A DNA stretch of 64,000 nucleotides from Clonostachys chloroleuca (GCA_037952775.1 JBANAY010000003.1:15376001-15440000); one strand, 5' to 3'; positions 11,560-23,539 are shown, counted from the first letter of the stretch. The notes: a model not told the origin generated them from the sequence alone. Program-made: numbers and translations.

Positions 11560-12903
11560 TCATATTCTTGCGGGGTCCGGTAGCAAATCCACGGCATATC
11601 GTGCCATTCCCCTAAAGTAAATATTAGCAGAAACCTCAAAAATCTTGGTCCGTGGCAAACGAACCAGCCAGCCTGAAACCCAGTTCCTCCTGCGCCGTAG
11701 TTGTGGATGACAAGCCTGCCGTTAATCGTCTCAGGTGCGATACGAGCGCCGCCTTCTCGACCCGCTGTCATAAAGTTAGGTTTGTTTCGAAGTAAAATGG
11801 GAGATATCGATGGGAGTAACAGGATGCTTTATCTTACGTCGGAATCCAACGCCGTGCTTAATTATTTTAAGGTCTTTAGGCTTGCCCAGTTGGGGGACTA
11901 GAGCACAGCATCGTCTCTTGATAACCTCTGCGAACTCCATGTCGGCTTCCGCATCCCAATTATATTTCTCACGGCAGCCTCCTAGAATAACTCCTCCACG
12001 TTCTCCACGTGGAAATATGTGAGTGGCTGCACCATCACGGTGAGGAGCGCGGAAGCACATTTTTTCGATCGGCTTCTCGGGTCCTTGGACCAACATGATT
12101 TGTCCATACAAAAATCTCTTGGTAAGCAGATGCAGCTTCTAGAAATTTCCAGGATAGTTCATGAATTACCCTCGCGGAAAAGATCTTCTTGTCTTCGACT
12201 CCACCCAAGGTTAGAGCTCCAATGCCTGTACAATTGAAGACCGCATTGACTTAAGGGTATAGGTCCAGAGCCTCCTGGATATGCCCAAAGATATGTCTAT
12301 GGATGTAGATCCCTTTCCTCTCCGCCTCAGTTTGTAACCTAGAACTATCAGCGACAACTGCCCCCGGGAGTTTCTGTGCAACATACCACGGGAGAGATAT
12401 CTCCGGACATTGATGACAAAACTAGCCATTTCAAATCCAAAACTTGTGCGCTCAGGAAGGTCCTCCTCATCAATCTTGGCCAAGACCCCCACGAGCTGTT
12501 CAAACCAAAGCTTCCCTGTTTCCGGGGTTTTGATCCCAACCTCATCTATTGGGCGCTCGTAATGCCATCGAATATTCATGGGCTGAACGCCTGACTCTGG
12601 TCTCATTGATGCAAGCTCCTTGAGTTTTCGGTAGCCGATCGCCTCCCAGTCTTCCGGTGGGCCATTTTCCCGAGCTGCTGGAAACCAGTTTGCACCTCCC
12701 CATGCCGATGTGTAGTCCGGGGCAGAATCGCCAGGGAGACATTTGGCCGCGATCACAAGATCTGACCCAGGATACCGGGCCCGGAGCTCGAGGGTGGTGG
12801 ATAAGCCGATCACGCCAGCACCAATAACAAGGAACGAAGCTGTATGGGGTATTTCTGTGAGTAATCAAATATAGGCAAATATTTCCCTTTGAGACTTACG
12901 CAT
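11560..12903 (-). pseudogene. D-amino acid oxidase homologue with disabling lesions
   Basis: FAD enzyme family that oxidises D-amino acids to 2-oxo acids, ammonia and hydrogen peroxide, usually in peroxisomes. The gene starts with a 4-nt exon (12903-12900) and a 45-nt intron, then reads HTASFLVIGAGVIGLSTT, the Rossmann GxGxxG. Later pieces are typical of the family: YTSAWGGANW, CTGIGALTLGGVEDKK, and the C-terminal signature APETINGRLVIHNYGAGGTGFQAGW. A last exon ends in PDPARI at the stop 11560. Two lesions are visible. The intron donor near 12391 and the next acceptor do not keep frame. An in-frame TAA at 12253-12251 sits between two homologous segments in the same frame. Either the gene is dead or the assembly is wrong there. 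Neighbours are the D-carbamoylase downstream and the hydroxyacid dehydrogenase upstream. Confidence 0.72.
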
Positions 12904-13055
12904 TTTCGAGTGACTTGGTAAGTAAGCGGGGATAAGTGTCGATGAGCCTAACTGCCTCTCATGTCATTTGTTTGGTATAAGATCCAGGGGGCTAATGTGA
13001 GTTGCATTAACACTAAAGTCGGGAACAAAAGGCATGCCGGGAACTCGAACTCAAA

Positions 13056-13222
13056 GCCGACATTATATCGCATCGAATAGCCAGTTCGGAGTAGCCTTTG
13101 CCGACTCAATGGCCCGACCTATCCGTACCTTTTATCCTATCCCTACGCGCATGTGTCTTTCTTCGTGGATCTCATTGATAATAATCTGACCATTTTTGTA
13201 AAACAGTCTCGTACAAATCGGC
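13056..13222. promoter_or_regulatory. Weak cluster-type sites upstream of the D-amino acid oxidase
   Basis: GCCGA at 13056 and 13100 and a full ATCGGC at 13217-13222 lie 150-320 bp upstream of the ATG at 12903. The gap 12904-13378 otherwise shows no coding potential. Confidence 0.35.
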
Positions 13223-13378
13223 GGCTACGCTGGATTGTCTTTCGGATGGCCATCACATGAAGTACATTACATTTTTTATTGGGCGTTAAAAATCAAACGT
13301 AAGTCATTCTTTCCAGGTTCGAGATCCATGCCTTTGTGAAATCATATATTTTTCTTCAGTCTAATATGAAATAATTCT

Positions 13379-14415
13379 CTAATTCTTGATATTGTTTACC
13401 GGCGTTACTGGCTCGCCAGTCGTAAAGTAGGCCTCGATGTTGTCCAAATTGATCTTCTCAAAATTCTCCCAGCTTGTTGCTGAGCACACTCCAATATGTG
13501 GTAGAACCGTAACCCGCCAGTTATCCCTCAGTTTGGGATTGATACCTGGCTCATCTGTATGCACATCCAATCCAGCCCCAACAACACGCCCAGTCTCCAA
13601 AGCCTCGAGCAGTGCATCGTCGTTAATCATCTTGCCCCTTGCCACATTCACAACTCTTATCCCCTCTTTTTTAGCGAGCTCAAACTGCCTCTTGGACAGA
13701 AGATGATGCGTATCGCTTGTGTAAGGGGCTGCGAGGACGATGCAGTCGACGTGGGGTATCATCTCATCCACTGTTGAATGGTAGATTGCTCCCCCTTCAA
13801 TGTTTCTTCCGCCTGTGGCTTCCGTCGAGGCCCTTGATACCTTATTTTCATCTGAAATGCGGCTTCGCACTTCTGAGCAATACCCAGCCCAATATCCCCA
13901 AGCCCGACAATGCCCAGCGTTTTCCCAGTGGGATCAACCGCCTTTTGACCCAGGTCTCGGCTCTGCAGCCAGTCATTTCGAGCGCACCACTGGGCAAAAG
14001 AAAGATAGCGAAATGAATCAAGAACAAGGAACAGCCCGGTATTCGCCACGGATTCCGTGCATGCGTCTGGTGTGTTGCAGTACCAGATACCCCTAGCAGT
14101 TATTGCCTCCACATCCGAGGCATCATGCCCATGGCCGCTGCAGCATATAATTTTGAGACTGGACGGATAGTATGGAATGACATCTGTGCCAAAGGGGAGT
14201 TGCTTCGCGAGTGGTCCAGCTTTGAGCCAGCCATTGCGTGATATAGCAACGATGTTTGAGTAAGGCCCTGCGGGCTTTAGGCGCTCTTTGAATTCCTCGG
14301 TGGACTCGCAGTCATATTGGAGAATGTTAAATTTCTCTGCAAGCGCTTTTCGGCGGGCAAGGTCTACCTTCTGAATACTCGAGTCGATAAACAATATATC
14401 AGGTTTAGGGGCCAT
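13379..14415 (-). CDS. D-isomer-specific 2-hydroxyacid dehydrogenase (frameshifted)
   Basis: NAD(P)-dependent enzyme that reduces 2-oxo acids to D-2-hydroxy acids, or the reverse. The single exon from ATG 14415 gives about 346 aa if one frame jump is allowed. The N-terminal part reads to LGIVGLGDIGLGIA, the dinucleotide fold. The frame then jumps by one base at the C5 run 13791-13795 (G5 on the coding strand), within an otherwise seamless region (KIRYQGPRRK, then HSTVDEMIPHVDCIV). The catalytic residues follow in the second frame: Arg in VNVARGKMINDDAL, Glu in DVHTDEPG, His in VLPHIGVCSAT. No intron can be drawn that repairs the frame. The substrate could be the 2-oxo acid released by the D-amino acid oxidase (inference). 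Sites ATCGGC at 14635 and 14922 lie upstream. Confidence 0.8.
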
Positions 14416-15248
14416 CTTGACCCTGGATGAAGCTATGAGACGATTGATGGTTGGTGAAATCAGAAATCTGACGCCCTAATTCGAGAATGAGACCAGATTG
14501 GAACATGTCTCCTCTCCTAGTCAGTCGCCGAATACTTTTGGACGTAAGCTGATCACCAAGATCCTGCCTCACCCATTAACAGGCAGAGCCGAGCACCCAA
14601 ACCCCCACCGTCGGCTGGCGTCGTCCACCCATCGATCGGCTCGAAGATCTCATCTTTTGCTCTTATCACCTAACCGACCGGTATTCCCGGACCGATCCGA
14701 CATCGCAATTTTGTCTTTCTACCTCCAACTTTACAACAAGCATCCCATGTACTTTCCAGCCAGTTTAACTGATCAAACTAGGGACAACGGGCTAACGGAC
14801 TTGAAAAAAACAATAGAAATAAAGTATATCAGAGAGTAGCGCTAACAAAAGGATTATAATAGCCAACGCAGCCTCCGTTAGGAACCTCAACTGCACCTGG
14901 CTCTAGCGACAGGCTCTCTTTATCGGCGAATGATTAACCCCTGAGCATACTTCCGTATTCTAGAGCTGGATAAATTGTGTCCATCATGTAAATATCAGCC
15001 CCCATATCATCCTGTGGGGCCTTCTTTAATCAAACCATTGAAGAGAACCCAGATTACTATCAGGCGCATACTTGACTAACAATCACTCATTATTGCGAAT
15101 TTGAGACACTAAAAGAATGGACGAGGCTGAATTCTATGACAGATATAGCTAGTTCATATAAATTCGCTGTTGGCCTACATCTTCCTTGTACTTGTTCTTC
15201 TCCAGAAGGTATTTCCAATATACCTATAAAACTTAACCAGGATATACT
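14416..15248. other. Intergenic region with two ATCGGC sites
   Basis: This holds the promoter side of the hydroxyacid dehydrogenase (ATCGGC at 14635-14640 and 14922-14927, CCGACCGG near 14674) and the 3' side of the collagen-like gene. No gene-like frame is supported. Confidence 0.55.
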
Positions 15249-17863
15249 CTACACACTGGCAAAAACTGAGACGTATGTGCCGTCGATGGAGCCGCAATAA
15301 GGACGGGGTCCAATGCCGAAGTTGCAGGGGCTGTTGCAATTGTTATTGGCCGCGAGTGTGGCTGTGTTTAGAAGAGTATTTCCACATGTGCATATGGATG
15401 GGCCGATGATGCCATCGAGATTTGAAAGGGAAAAGTAGAAGGTTGGGCTGAAGCCGCCCTGAGCATTTGCACAGAAAGTCGCGCACTCGTCGATAGACAC
15501 AGCCTCGATCTTGTTGGCCACGGAGGAGGTGAATCCGCCAAAACCACCGGGGGCGTTATAGCAACCGGCATAGTCCCAGGACGCCGCATACGAAGCCGGA
15601 CCTATTGGTCCTTGTGGTCCAGCAATGCCTTGAGGGCCAACAGGTCCCTCAGGACCAGTTAATCCAATAGGTCCTGCAGGGCCAATAGGGCCTTCAGGAC
15701 CGGTCAGTCCGATAGGGCCTTCGGGACCAGTTAGTCCAATAGGGCCTTCAGGGCCAATAGGTCCCTCAGGACCAGTTAATCCAATAGGTCCTGCAGGGCC
15801 AATAGGTCCTGCAGGGCCAATAGGGCCTTCAGGACCGGTCAGTCCGATAGGGCCTTCGGGACCAGTTAGTCCAATAGGGCCAGTTAATCCAATAGGTCCT
15901 TCAGGACCAGTCAGTCCGATAGGACCTTCAGGGCCAATAGGACCCTCAGGACCAGTTAATCCAATAGGTCCTGCAGGGCCAATAGGGCCTTCAGGACCGG
16001 TCAGTCCAATAGGGCCTTCGGGACCAACAGGCCCTTCAGGACCAGTCAGTCCAGTTGCACCAATAGGACCCTCAGGACCAATAGGTCCTTCAGGGCCAGT
16101 CAGTCCGATAGGGCCTTCAGGGCCAATAGGTCCTTCAGGACCAGTTAGTCCAGTTGCACCAATAGGACCCTCAGGACCAGTCAATCCAATAGGTCCTGCA
16201 GGGCCAATAGGGCCTTCAGGACCAGTCAGTCCGATAGGGCCTTCAGGACCGGTCAGTCCGATAGGACCCTCAGGACCGATAGGACCCTCAGGACCGATAG
16301 GACCCTCAGGACCAACAGGCCCTTCAGGACCAGTCAGTCCAGTTGCACCAATAGGACCCTCAGGACCAATAGGTCCTTCAGGGCCAGTCAGTCCGATAGG
16401 GCCTTCAGGGCCAATAGGTCCTTCAGGACCAGTTAGTCCAGTTGCACCAATAGGACCCTCAGGACCAGTCAATCCAATAGGTCCTGCAGGGCCAATAGGG
16501 CCTTCAGGACCAGTCAGTCCGATAGGGCCTTCAGGACCGGTCAGTCCGATAGGACCCTCAGGACCGATAGGGCCTTCGGGACCAGTCAGTCCAGTTGCAC
16601 CAATAGGACCCTCAGGACCAGTCAATCCAATAGGTCCTTCAGGGCCAGTCAGTCCGATAGGGCCTTCAGGGCCAATAGGTCCCTCAGGACCAGTTAGTCC
16701 AGTTGCACCAATAGGTCCCTCAGGACCAGTCAATCCAATAGGTCCTTCAGGACCAGTCAGTCCGATAGGGCCTTCAGGACCGGTCAGTCCGATAGGACCC
16801 TCAGGACCGATAGGACCCTCAGGACCAATAGGGCCTTCGGGACCAGTCAGTCCAGTTGCACCAATAGGACCCTCAGGACCAGTCAGTCCGATAGGGCCTT
16901 CAGGGCCAATAGGTCCCTCAGGGCCAATAGGTCCCTCAGGGCCAATAGGTCCCTCAGGGCCAATAGGTCCCTCAGGGCCAGTCAATCCAATAGGGCCTTC
17001 AGGGCCAATAGGTCCTTCAGGACCAGTCTCACCAGTCAATCCTGTAGGGCCAATTTCACCTTGAGGACCTTGTGGGCCAGTTTCACCGATGGGGCCTTGA
17101 GGACCAACCTCACCATCCGTGCCAGCCGGGCCAGTAAGTCCAATAGGGCCCTCAGGACCGGCAGGGCCAACCTCGCCATCTTGACCGGCAGGGCCAACAG
17201 GGCCAATAGGTCCAACAGGACCAACCGCTCCATTAACGCCATTAGTACCAGCAGGGCCAATAGGTCCGATAGGCCCAGCAGGGCCGAGAGGGCCAACCGG
17301 TCCTTGAGGTCCCACGGCGCCGTTCTGTCCGGCCGGGCCTTGAGGGCCAATGGGTCCAATGGGACCAGTAGCTCCAATAGGACCCGGGGGCCCTGGCTAC
17401 CGACATCTCCCTTTGGACCAGTTGCTCCTGTTGGGCCGACGGGACCAACGGGACCCTGGGGACCTTGTGGCCCTGGCTGTGATGGCCATTGTGAAGGCCA
17501 TTGCGACGGACCTGTTCCGCCAATTTGGCCGGGCACATAGGTCAGTCCAGACTCGCCATTCGGCCACCACCATGGAGGGCGGGAGGATGATTGGGGATCG
17601 CGTTTCATCATGGACCCCTTGAGGGACCTGAACAGGGAACCATATGTGCGGTCGTTGCCTTTGGGTGTTTCGCTGGTCGTAGAACGAATGGAAGGTTCTC
17701 TGTTCGCAATATGCGTTAATCTTCTTCTTGCTCGAATCAACTCTCGGTCTCTTCAATCTTACCTTGAAGTGTTGGGAAGGGCAAGGGCCGTTGGGAGATT
17801 CATAAAGCCTATAAAGACTATAAAGGCCGTTAGGGCCAGTAGACGGTTGTGGACTGCCCTCAT
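15249..17863 (-). CDS. Secreted collagen-like (Gly-X-Y) protein with C-terminal WSC domain, frameshifted
   Basis: Probable secreted or cell-wall protein of about 850 aa. Exon 1 (17863-17763) encodes a signal peptide (hydrophobic [16 protein letters not shown], then ALA). A 63-nt intron follows, and exon 2 starts at 17699. A basic linker and a Trp-rich patch ([20 protein letters not shown]) precede about 590 residues of uninterrupted Gly-X-Y, mostly GPEGPIG and GLTGPEG units plus GATGLTG. The C-terminal ~105 residues form a WSC-like, Cys-rich module ([25 protein letters not shown]). Collagen triplets form triple helices and WSC domains bind glycans, so a surface rod or adhesin is plausible. 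The frame slips by one base in a C5 run near 17387-17392 (coding strand GGCCCCCGGG). It lacks the cluster promoter hexamer, so it is probably not part of the catabolic pathway. Confidence 0.8.
15600..17340 (-). repeat. Imperfect 18- and 27-base tandem repeats encoding Gly-X-Y
   Basis: The repeat tract of the collagen-like gene. Units such as GGACCTATTGGCCCTGAAGG variants recur over 1.7 kb with larger duplicated blocks ([16 protein letters not shown] recurs at least six times), so array length likely varies between strains. All unit lengths are multiples of 9 bases, preserving the triplet register. Confidence 0.85.
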
Positions 17864-19323
17864 GATGAAGTTTCAGCCAAGCAGTCACGCGTGCTTGGGC
17901 TTATGCAGTCGGTTTGTTGTAGAGCTTACCTGCCGTGACAGTCAGATGCGAGCTTCTGTGCTTCTTATTTAATCTTTCAATGTCCATGATCAATGCCTTC
18001 AGGCACTGACACATGAACTCGCGCTCTACGCAAGGGGGTGGCATGTCAACTGGATCAGAAAACAGGAATGAGATGTCGCAGGTCTCAAGAGGCCCACGAG
18101 TCGTTCATCGTTAGATCTAGTTCCCGCTCACCGTTGGGTAGATTTGTCTTAGTCGAATTCTATTTGCATGCCTGCACGAGAAGCCAACACGCAACATTCG
18201 CGTGCCCAACGTACGCTAAAATCATTTCTCGAGCTTTTCACTTTACCAATTGTGTTATTCCTCCCTTCCTTTCGTTCTTGCGCTTGGCCAATTTGCATTG
18301 GTGGCGCGGGACTCCTTCGGTTGTGGTAAGGGCGCCGTTTAGCATTCATGTTTCCCAGCCTTCCGATACGTAGCGTGTCTCCTATCCAGAAGATCAGAGT
18401 CAGGGGATTCAACGGTCTCAATATGCGTGGTCGGTCCGCCTTCGTGCGAGAGAATTGCATCTACTACCCGTCAGTTCGTGGGCTGAACCACATGGCTACG
18501 AGCAAGGGTCATAGATCGAGATCAGTAGCGCGATCGCTTCCTCAATTTCAACGGTCGACTTACATTCCACGCCGGGGCTACTAAGAATGTGAACTTGATA
18601 TGCCTTTGCGTATTTTGACTTCATCTCAGCCATTCTGGCTCAGGTGTATCTTGGTTTTAGCTCGAATAATACAATAATTGCTCAGTTTCAAACACAGAAC
18701 TTTATTTTGGTGTCCCCTTTCAATCAAAGTGTCTTTGATGAAATTGAGTGAAGAGCTAAGCGAGCTCCAACGTGATTTCCACCCCAGAACCAATTCATCG
18801 ATCACAATATATTCAGCATAGCTTCACTGTGGAGTTATCCAGCCATTGTATACAGGAGCATGGGAATCACAGATTACACGCTTGGGAATTCTAGCCACCT
18901 TACGCGTTCCAGCCAATTTAGTTACTCTGCAGCCTGCGTGTTCATCCGAAATGATCCTAGATAACTCCACACTCATTCTAGACAAATGCACAGCATCCCA
19001 ATCCCAGTCTCCTAATCTGGCTGATCGGAATGTCATCGGGAGACGCTCCTTGCAGGTGCGGTTGTTGTTCCATAGAGAGTAGGCGCTTTAGTGTATTAGA
19101 GCTACCCTATAGTTGGGAGGCATTGTTCATAAGATGATCCAACAGAGTGACATTCTTTTGATGGAAATTTATGTCATTGTAGAATTAATTCATCGATATG
19201 AAGTTAATTATGAAGAGTGACGTATGAATAAACATCTCTAGAGGTAGTCGTAGCATATTAGTTGGAAAATGTCTGGATTGTCGTCAGATATTCTTGCTTC
19301 TTACGCGCTTGAATTTTGGTAAA
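17864..19323. other. Large gene-free gap upstream of the collagen-like gene
   Basis: Only short, unconvincing frames on both strands. By eye there is no GCCGAT/ATCGGC hexamer within the first kilobase upstream of the collagen-like ATG. No repeat or RNA gene was recognised. Confidence 0.5.
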
Positions 19324-22300
19324 TTATCCCTCCGTTGCAGTTGCATTTCTTTGAGCCACACTTCCATTTGTTCGAGCAAAAAGCTGGGCATTGGCAAACT
19401 TCTCTCCAATCTTGAAAGCTCCAACCACCTCTTTCTTCACCTTCTTGTCTGGGTTGGGACCATATCCACCACCACCAGGAGTCAGGACAACAATCCTATC
19501 TCCAGCGTTCATCATCGTAGTCGCTTTGCCGCCCAGACTGATCGTTCTAGTCGTACCGTCTTCGGGATCACGTCGAATCCACAAGTTCAGTCCTCTCTTG
19601 CCTTCATCGCCTCCTGCCATACCATAAGGGGCAATAACACGACGCTCCGACAGAATAGATACCTGCATCGGCATCCGGAACTCGATATCACGCACACAGC
19701 CATCACCCCCACGGTTCATACCCAAGCCACCGCTACCATGGCGAATGGAGAACTCGTGAAGGATCACGGGGTATCGTCGCTCGAAGATCTCAGGATCAGA
19801 TATCCTCGTATTCGTGACATGAGTGTGCACACCACTCTCGCCCTCCCAGTCAGCACCCGCCCCGGAACCACCTGCTATGGTCTCGTAGTATCCGAAACCC
19901 TTCGTTACCTTGCCCGTGACTGGGTCCGTGCCACCGTATCCGAATGTCAGATTGTTGCACGTCCCCTGGGAGGCAGCGCATGCCTGGAATGCTTTGAAAA
20001 TGAGGTCCACTATCCTCTGCGACGTCTCGACGTTGGACCCCACAGTAGCTGCCTTGAGGGAGGGCGACAGGATTGAGTCGGCAGGGAGCTTGAGCTTGAT
20101 CGGTGCCAGACATCCCTGGTTGAGGGGGATCTCGGTTGAGATCATGGAACGTAAGCAGTACTTGCGTATTGGTTAGCAAATCGTAAATGCATCGGTCATG
20201 AAATAATCAAACTATTGTCACTTACCATGATACCTGAGAACATCACCGCGGGCGGGCAGTTGAGATTGCCAAAGTGCTCGTGGCCGGTTCCTTCGAAATC
20301 GAAGACCGCGTCGCCAGTCTCACTGTCGATATTGATACTGAGACACAGAGGCGTGCCATCGTCAAGGAAGTCCTCGGCTTGCAAGTCCTGGCCTTCAAAT
20401 CTCTTAGAGAAGACCTTGAGCAGCTGCCGTACTGACTGCGCAGCGTTATCTTGGATAGCTTGCATGTAGAACTGGATCACCGGCCACGTGTAGTCCTTGA
20501 CGAGGGCACTGATGAGTTGGATGCCGCGGTTGTTAGCCGCAATAGCAGCCTTGAGATCGGCGATGTTGTCTCTTAATGTTCGTGTTCCACTGCAGCCTAG
20601 ATATGAACCAGGGATGTCGACGAGGATTCTACGAAGGCCATCCTCATCAAACTGTCCCTCCTTGACAATTTTGAATGTTTCAACAGCAACACCCTCCTGC
20701 CACAACTCAGTGGAGTGTGGCGGCATAGACCCAGGTTGGATCCCTCCGATATCTGCGTGGTGCCCTCTGTTGGCAACGAAAAAGAGGATCTTTGTGGGAT
20801 TTTTCTCATCGTCAAAAACGGGAGTAGTCACCGTCAGATCTGGTAAGTGAGTCCCTCCGGCGCACGGGTGATTACTCAAAAGCACGTCGCCCGGTTTCAG
20901 CTCTCCAGGACCATAGAGCTTGGCCTGGTAGGCGATGGCGTAGCTCATCGAACCCAAGTGGCCTGGGATATGCGGCGCATTGGCGACCAGCCCACCGTCG
21001 GCGGAAAATACGGCGCAAGAAAAGTCCAGTCGCTCCTTGATATTGACCGAAATGGAGGTTTTCTGCATGGTCTGACCCATCTGCTCTGCCACGCTCATAA
21101 AACGATGACCAAAGATACTGAGTTGAACAGGGTCGACAGAATCTGTGGATGTTTCAGGCTTGTTGACGTCCAAAATCTCGAGGAAAAGGTGCTCAGGCAG
21201 CACGAAGGCAGCGCTAGAAGGATCAATGACGACAGTCTGTGTGTTGTCAACGATCATTGCAGGCCCTTTCACGCGAGCTGCACGAGGAACGTCGTCTAGG
21301 AAATACAAGCTCGTGTCGGTCCAGCCCTGCCCTTCAAAGTACACCTTTCTTACGGAGTCGGGCTTTGTGGGTGTGACGGGGGGCGAAGTCTGCAGTCTTC
21401 GAAATTCTTCAAAGGGACTGCTCAGTTTGAGATCTGCACCCTTTCCGACGCTTCGTACTCTGACATCATCGACGATAATCTCTCGAGGTTGCGTAAAACC
21501 GAACTCTTGATGGTGGCGGTCGACGAATGCTTTGTTAAATAAAGCAAGGTCTCCGGGATGCTGGATCATAAGGGCAGTATCACTGCCTTGGTACCTCATG
21601 TTCAAGAAGTACTCGTGCCTGATTTGATCGTCATTGAACCCCTGTGCGTATAAGCCCTGGGATCCCTTTGTGGAAAGTCTTTCAAATCTCGTTTGTAGTT
21701 TAGGTACAGCTGCCGAAGAGAAAGTCAGAGTTTCCGGCTCTTGGTTTTCCACGACGACGTCGGCGAGAGCCATGCCGTAAGCAGAGAGGATGCTTGAGTA
21801 CCGAGGAATGACAACGTGACGAATTCCCAGATCTCTTGCTACAGCAACAGCATGTTGGCCACCAGCTCCTCCAAAGCAGCCTAGATTATGTGCCGCAGTC
21901 TCAAATCCTCGGCCTTCGCTGAGAGTTCGAATTGGCCGTGTCATCGTGGTATTAGCAATCAAGAGGAATCCCATGGCAACCTCTTCCTCAGTGAACTTAG
22001 TGCCTCCCTCCTTAGTACTGTTGATAGATTCCGTGATCTCGGAGAATTTCTGTTTCACAATGTCCAGGTCCAGAGGTCGTGGGAAGAAGTCTGGAATAAT
22101 ACGACCCAGGAAGAAGTTGGCATCGGTTACTGTCAGCGGACCGCCACGGCCATAGCAAGCAGGTCCTGGGTTTGCGCCAGCGCTTCCAGGTCCTACCTTG
22201 AACAGCCCGTTTTCCCATGTCAGAATTGATCCACCACCTGCAGCAACAGTATTGATGTCAAGCTGTGGAGTTTGGATCGTTACTTCGGCGATAGTGCTCT

Positions 22301-23390
22301 CGAAGATGTGCTCAAGGGATCCGGCATAACGTGCAACATCGGTGCTGGTGCCACCCACTAAAGGCAATGTTAGAAACCAGTTGCAACAGAAGGCCAGATG
22401 GCTCAACTTACTATCAAATCCGAGAACGGGTGTGGCATCCTTCTCGTCATAGCAAGTCTTGGAAAGGCCAATCACACCGCCTGCAGGGCCACTCAATACA
22501 CCCCTGAGGCCTGTGAAGTTGTCAAATGCGGTCAAACCGCCATCTGACTGGTTGAGGAATAACTTGCTAGCATGGCTGTCTCTAAGCTGGCCTTTGAATC
22601 CTTTTCGGAAGTTCTCAAGATATTCGTCTGTAATGGGGGATAGGTAGGCGTCCGCAACAGCCGACTGACTTCGGGGCACGATCTTTGCCATTTTTTGAAG
22701 ATCTGACGAGACGGCAACCCTGAAGCCAATCTCGCGCGCGACCGCGGCAATGCCCAACTCGTGGTCCTGGAAAGTGTAGGAGTGCATCATGGCGATGGCC
22801 AGACTTCGGTATCCCTCCTCCCAGAGTACCTTCAAGTCAGCGCCAACTTTGTCGTAATCCGGGACTTTGATGATCCGGACTGCTTCACCAGCCAGCCCAG
22901 TGGTAAGACAAAATTCAGCGTCCACGTCGATGGGTTGAGGCTCCGGATCTTCGGCAAATCCCTCAATTGTGACGCGCTCATCAACCTCGACAACTCTGTC
23001 ATACAGCTTGCTCATCCGGCGCACCGAGAGATCGAAGATGTGCGGTCTTGCTTGGTTTCCAATCTCAAGGATGTCTCGGAAGCCCTTTGTGATGACAAGG
23101 GCACAACGCTCGCCTTTGCGTTCCAGGAGAGCGTTGGTCGCAACCGTCGTGCCCATGCGGATGAATTCAACGGGGGTGAGATCCAAAGGTGTTCCCCGAG
23201 GAATTTGTGTGTTGGTGGCAATCTCTAGAATCTGGCGAATGCACTCGGTAGGCGCATCGTCATACTCGTCGGGGCTCTGGGAGAGAACTTTGAGTACGAT
23301 CTCTCGTTCTGTTCCCACGAGCCTGGCCCAAGCATCTGTGAAAGTTCCGCCCCGATCAATCGCAATGCGGATTCCCTGTGTCGAAGCCAT
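19324..23390 (-). CDS. Fused 5-oxoprolinase / N-methylhydantoinase-type (HyuA-HyuB) hydrolase
   Basis: ATP-dependent opening of a five-membered lactam or imide ring: 5-oxoproline to glutamate, or a hydantoin to an N-carbamoyl amino acid. Three exons (23390-22412, 22357-20226, 20160-19324; introns 54 and 65 nt) give 1315 aa, the usual size of the eukaryotic fused enzyme. The N-terminal HyuA half starts [15 protein letters not shown] (residues 7-21) and has the second nucleotide motif [14 protein letters not shown], restored exactly when the first intron is removed. The HyuB half shows [34 protein letters not shown] and the glycine-rich TPGGGGYG near the end. Sequence alone does not separate 5-oxoprolinase from hydantoinase. 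The adjacent D-carbamoylase and D-amino acid oxidase favour a hydantoin-type substrate (inference). It shares a promoter with the MFS permease. Confidence 0.88.
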
Positions 23391-23539
23391 CGGTTGGTGA
23401 ATGAATGATTGTTGGCTTCGGGTCGGGGTTCTCAACAGTGAAGAATCACAAAGGATATGTTTTCTTGCGACGGTCCTTAACAAGAGATGAGTGTGTATTA
23501 TTAAAGCCTCTATGCTCAGTTTTTGGTCTCAGGTTCGGT

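Noticed and set aside
13740..13850. An intron as explanation for the frame change in the hydroxyacid dehydrogenase
   Set aside because: All donor/acceptor pairs tried (for example GTATCA to TTGAAG, 46 nt) leave the wrong phase, and the protein reads seamlessly if one base is added at the homopolymer.
15600..17340. Regularly spaced near-identical repeats that could suggest a satellite or CRISPR-like array
   Set aside because: Unit sizes are multiples of 9 bases and encode continuous Gly-X-Y triplets in one frame between a signal peptide and a WSC domain, so this is a protein-coding repeat.
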